Assembly: GCA_029287755.1 (NCBI GenBank)
Contig: JARFQM010000380.1
Span: forward strand, 1 to 9,409
DNA: 9,409 nt
From: Desulfofustis sp.
GTDB lineage: Bacteria > Desulfobacterota > Desulfobulbia > Desulfobulbales > Desulfocapsaceae
Direction: 5' to 3'
Made by a program: the position numbers and the translations under genes. This document shows positions 7,080 to 9,409 of this stretch, piece by piece. The notes under the pieces were generated by a model. It did no database searches. It was given only the letters and a program-made list of their open reading frames with translations, and was not told where the DNA came from. Every line of letters starts with the position of its first letter. Position 1 is the stretch's first letter.

Positions 7080-7376
7080 TCACCCCTTCAGCAAACTGAA
7101 TATATTGGTGTCAAGGTTGCCCTTGTGCTTGTGCAGAAGAATTATCACTGCCAGCGCCAGGGCCGCTTCGGCTGCGGCCACAGCCATCACCATCAGGGCC
7201 AGGACGTGGCCGTCCATGTTGACATGCAGTCGACTGAGCGAGACAAAGCCCAAATTGGCGGCATTGAGCATCAGTTCGATGGACATGAAGACGATGAACA
7301 CATTTCTTCTTGAGACGACGCCGAGAATCCCCAGGCAGAAAAGTATGACGCTCAATGAGAGATAGTGCGATACCAT
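7080..7376 (-). CDS. nuoK: NADH-quinone oxidoreductase subunit K
   Basis: NuoK is a small three-helix membrane subunit (related to MrpC) that links the quinone site to the antiporter subunits. The 98 residues fit the family (100 in E. coli). Helix 2 contains SIELMLNAANL with Glu34, and helix 3 contains AVAAAEAALALAVI with Glu70. These correspond to E. coli Glu36 and Glu72, which are needed for proton pumping. The ATG at 7376 shares one base with the TGA of nuoJ (TGATG), and a G-rich run (GGGGGGTGA) sits upstream as ribosome binding site, so the two genes are translationally coupled. The short C-terminal tail HKHKGNLDTNIFSLLKG is ordinary for the family. Confidence 0.97.
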   Translation of the reverse strand: MVSHYLSLSVILFCLGILGVVSRRNVFIVFMSIELMLNAANLGFVSLSRLHVNMDGHVLALMVMAVAAAEAALALAVIILLHKHKGNLDTNIFSLLKG

Positions 7377-7882
7377 CAGTTCACCCCCCGTTTGCCGGCC
7401 AGCACCACGGCCCCGACCAGGGCCACCAGCAGCAGAATGGACACGATTTCAAAGGGCAGCAGCCATTGGGTGAAGAGTAGTTGACCAACCTCTTTGACGC
7501 CGCCGAAGCCATCCTCGAATACCGTCACCTCGGTGGCCGGCAGAGACTTGGAAATTTTGATAAGCAGACCGGCAATCGGCGCCACCACAACAATCCCGCC
7601 GGCCAGATAGAACCAGCGGTCGGGGCCAAGCGGCAGGTCTTTTTCCTGAATATTGAGGAACATGATGATGAAAAGAATCAGCGACATGATCGCCCCGGCA
7701 TACACAATGAGCTGGATGGCGAAGATCAGCTTGGCCGACAGCAGGGCATAGAGGCCGGCCAGGGAGATCAGGGTCACCACGAAGCTCATCGCCCCGTTCA
7801 TAGGATGCTTGAAGAGAATCAGCCCCAGCGCGCCAAGCACCGCCAGCAGGGCGAAGCCAAAAAACAAGTAGGTAGTAATCAT
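7376..7882 (-). CDS. nuoJ: NADH-quinone oxidoreductase subunit J
   Basis: NuoJ is a five-helix membrane subunit of complex I, whose third helix changes conformation during coupling of quinone reduction to pumping. The 168 residues (E. coli 184) carry that helix at about 53-76, with the conserved IQLIVYAGAIMSLILFIIMF and the following Glu80. Helices are visible near 1-24, 28-49, 53-76, 90-110 and 140-163, with a soluble loop of about 30 residues (112-140) before the last. The ATG at 7882 lies only 3 bases after the nuoI stop. A strong GGGAGGTG ribosome binding site is embedded in the last codons of nuoI. The gene overlaps nuoK by one base. Confidence 0.96.
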   Translation of the reverse strand: MITTYLFFGFALLAVLGALGLILFKHPMNGAMSFVVTLISLAGLYALLSAKLIFAIQLIVYAGAIMSLILFIIMFLNIQEKDLPLGPDRWFYLAGGIVVVAPIAGLLIKISKSLPATEVTVFEDGFGGVKEVGQLLFTQWLLPFEIVSILLLVALVGAVVLAGKRGVN

Positions 7883-7885
7883 CGA

Positions 7886-8410
7886 TCAGCCACCTCCCTT
7901 TTTATATTCTTCTTCAGCGAACGCACCGGGCGTCTCCAGCAGATCTTCCAGGCCCAGGACCAGCGACTCCCGGGAGTAGCTGGTCACCGAATAGATGCCG
8001 GTATCCATCCGTATCGCATCCATCGGGCAGGCCTCCACGCAGTAGCCGCAGTAGATGCACTCGAGCAGGTCGATATCGAAGCGGGTGGGCATCTTCTCAG
8101 ACTTGCCGTCGAAGCGCTCTCCGGCTTCGATCATGATGCAGTTGGAGGGACAATTTGTCTGACACATGAAACAGGCCACGCACTTGACGCTGCCGTCCTC
8201 GTGCCTGGTAAGCCGGTGCCGGCCCCGCCAGCGGGCGGTGATTTCCGGTTTGACCTCCGGATAATGCCTGACATAGAGACGTGAATTGTCCAGCAGATTC
8301 CTGAAAAAATGCCCCAAGGTTACGGTCATACCCTTGATGACCTCAACCAGGTAAAGCTGTTCCAGGAAGGTGCGGCCTTTGCGTTCAACTATTCGTACTT
8401 TGATGCTCAT
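7886..8410 (-). CDS. nuoI: NADH-quinone oxidoreductase subunit I (2x[4Fe-4S])
   Basis: NuoI is the peripheral-arm subunit that carries clusters N6a and N6b and passes electrons toward the N2 cluster and quinone. The 174 residues (E. coli 180) contain two ferredoxin motifs: Cys77-Cys80-Cys83-Cys87 in CVACFMCQTNCP and Cys118-Cys121-Cys124-Cys128 in CIYCGYCVEACP. All eight ligands are present. The N-terminal VIKGMTVTLGHFFRNLL (about 24-40) is the amphipathic anchor helix that docks on the membrane arm. Cys91, just after the first motif, is an additional cysteine that is not a standard ligand. The C-terminus ends in YKKGGG, whose GGG codons double as the nuoJ ribosome binding site. The start at 8410 is 11 bases after the nuoH stop, with GAGGGAA overlapping that stop. 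Confidence 0.97.
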   Translation of the reverse strand: MSIKVRIVERKGRTFLEQLYLVEVIKGMTVTLGHFFRNLLDNSRLYVRHYPEVKPEITARWRGRHRLTRHEDGSVKCVACFMCQTNCPSNCIMIEAGERFDGKSEKMPTRFDIDLLECIYCGYCVEACPMDAIRMDTGIYSVTSYSRESLVLGLEDLLETPGAFAEEEYKKGGG

Positions 8411-8421
8411 AACGTGTTCCC

Positions 8422-9409
8422 TCAGCCCAACGAGACGATGATCGCACTGGTGATGAAAATGTTCAACAGGGCCAGCGGCAGCAGCTTCTCCCAGCCGATC
8501 TTCTGAAGCTGATCATAGCGAAAGCGCGGCAGCGTCCAGCGCACCCAGACATAGACGAAGCACATCAGAAAGGTCTTGAAGAGAAAGGTGCCAATCTGCA
8601 GCAGGGCCACCAGAATCCGGTCCGCCACCCCGCCGTGGGCAAAGACCAGGTAGACAAGCAGCACGACCTCGAGTATGGCGACCAGCGACCAGAGCAGGGC
8701 GACATAGACCGCCGTCTCTTTTTGGCGCGGGTCGTTTTCCCGGTAGTAGTGACTGCGGTTGTTCCTCTTCATCCACTCCGCGAAGAAGTAGCCGATCACC
8801 GGCAGCCCGATCATGATGGCGATGACCACCGGCCGGGCATAGGTCACCAGGGTCTCGGTGGTAAACCAGGGGATCTGATAGCTGCCGAAATAGAGGGTGA
8901 CGATCAGCGCCGAGGAGACAAACATGGCCACATATTCACCCATGAAGAACAGGGCAAACTTCATCGAGCTGTACTCGACGTGGTAGCCGGCCACGATCTC
9001 ACTCTCGCCCTCGGCCAGGTCGAACGGCGTCCGATTGGTTTCGGCGAAGGCGGCGACGATGAAGATGATGACCCCCAGGGGCTGGAGCAGAAATCCCCAC
9101 ATGGGGATGAAGCCGAACAGCAGTCTGCCCTGGAACTGGGCCATTTCAGAGAGATTCACCGTGCCGTAGACGGCCAGCAGACTGACCAGCGCCAGGCCCA
9201 TGGGTATTTCGTAGCTGATCACCTGGGCGGCAGCCCGCAGCCCTCCCAGCATCCCGTACTTGTTGTGTGAGGACCAGCCGGCCAGAATAATGCCGTAAAC
9301 CCCGAAGCCGACCACGGCCAGAAACCAGAGGATGCCGATATCCATCGGTACAGCCTGCATCATGTAATGCTTGTCCCCGAGAATCAGGACATCGGCAAAA
9401 GGGATAACC
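8422..9409 (-). CDS. nuoH: NADH-quinone oxidoreductase subunit H, 5' end missing
   Basis: NuoH is the membrane subunit that, with NuoB and NuoD, builds the quinone chamber and the start of the proton path. The frame is open to the window edge, giving about 328 visible residues. The first, VIPFADVL, corresponds to a point well inside the protein, so the apparent Met at 9363 is not the start. Conserved blocks: AGWSSHNKYGMLGGLRAAAQ, SYEIPMGLALV, FAETNRTPFDLAEGESEIVA and GYHVEYSSMKFALFFMGEY, and the end RFRYDQLQKIGWEKLLPLAL. Between YFGSYQIPW and QIGTFLFKTFLMCF there is an insertion of about 85 residues (roughly 8614-8865) compared with E. coli NuoH, containing two extra hydrophobic segments joined by a polar loop with RNNRSHYYRENDPRQKE. 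The full protein would probably exceed 400 residues. The reading frame is intact, so this is not a frameshift artefact. Confidence 0.97.
   Translation of the reverse strand, partial: VIPFADVLILGDKHYMMQAVPMDIGILWFLAVVGFGVYGIILAGWSSHNKYGMLGGLRAAAQVISYEIPMGLALVSLLAVYGTVNLSEMAQFQGRLLFGFIPMWGFLLQPLGVIIFIVAAFAETNRTPFDLAEGESEIVAGYHVEYSSMKFALFFMGEYVAMFVSSALIVTLYFGSYQIPWFTTETLVTYARPVVIAIMIGLPVIGYFFAEWMKRNNRSHYYRENDPRQKETAVYVALLWSLVAILEVVLLVYLVFAHGGVADRILVALLQIGTFLFKTFLMCFVYVWVRWTLPRFRYDQLQKIGWEKLLPLALLNIFITSAIIVSLG

Noticed and set aside
7481..8284. 267-codon open frame on the plus strand across nuoI and nuoJ
   Set aside because: It spans two well-conserved minus-strand genes and has antisense-type composition.
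8635..9270. 211-codon open frame on the plus strand opposite nuoH
   Set aside because: Polar shadow of a conserved membrane gene, with no recognisable domain.
9361..9363. ATG at 9363 as the nuoH start
   Set aside because: The frame remains open to the edge and the residues before it (VIPFADVL) match the interior of NuoH, so the true start lies outside the window.

Overview
The window is mostly an ordinary bacterial chromosomal segment, all convincingly coded on the minus strand. It holds the membrane-arm end of a complex I (NADH:quinone oxidoreductase type) operon and, after a 565-base spacer, a truncated gene for a YeiH-family putative sulfate exporter. The NuoI ferredoxin style, the extended NuoH and the linked long YeiH homologue suggest a Desulfobacterota (deltaproteobacterial) anaerobe or facultative anaerobe. 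That placement is an inference from remembered family features, not a demonstrated assignment. The left end is not biological: positions 7-40 match the Illumina Nextera read-2 transposon adapter, so this is the untrimmed edge of an assembled contig.

Layout from right to left, in the direction of transcription: nuoH (5' end outside the window), nuoI, nuoJ, nuoK, nuoL, nuoM and nuoN, spanning 9409 to 2204. The genes are packed with gaps of at most 11 bases, or with stop and start codons sharing one base (J/K and M/N), so they are surely one transcript with translational coupling. The antiporter-like subunits L, M and N keep the glutamate and lysine residues of the proton path, NuoK keeps both membrane glutamates, and NuoI keeps all eight cluster cysteines. 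The visible part of the enzyme therefore looks functional. The electron-input subunits (E, F, G) and A-D are not in the window, so the electron donor cannot be told from here.

The spacer 1640-2203 has no intact gene. It holds two short minus-strand stretches that read like protein C-termini (2111-2170 and 1924-2067), an 8-bp hairpin about 100 bases after nuoN, two further hairpins at 1860-1906, and a good candidate sigma-70 promoter for the YeiH-like gene. That promoter is followed by a perfect palindrome at the predicted start site, a second palindrome, and an exact 13-bp tandem duplication in the leader.

The YeiH-like gene (41-1639) begins with an unusual ~195-residue N-terminal extension: one membrane helix plus an Ala/Glu-rich soluble segment. 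The conserved transporter core follows and is cut off by the contig end. I see no defence system, CRISPR array, integrase or complete mobile element, and no clearly new biological system. The best leads are the YeiH extension and its regulatory region, the two-helix insertion in NuoH, and the gene remnants in the spacer.
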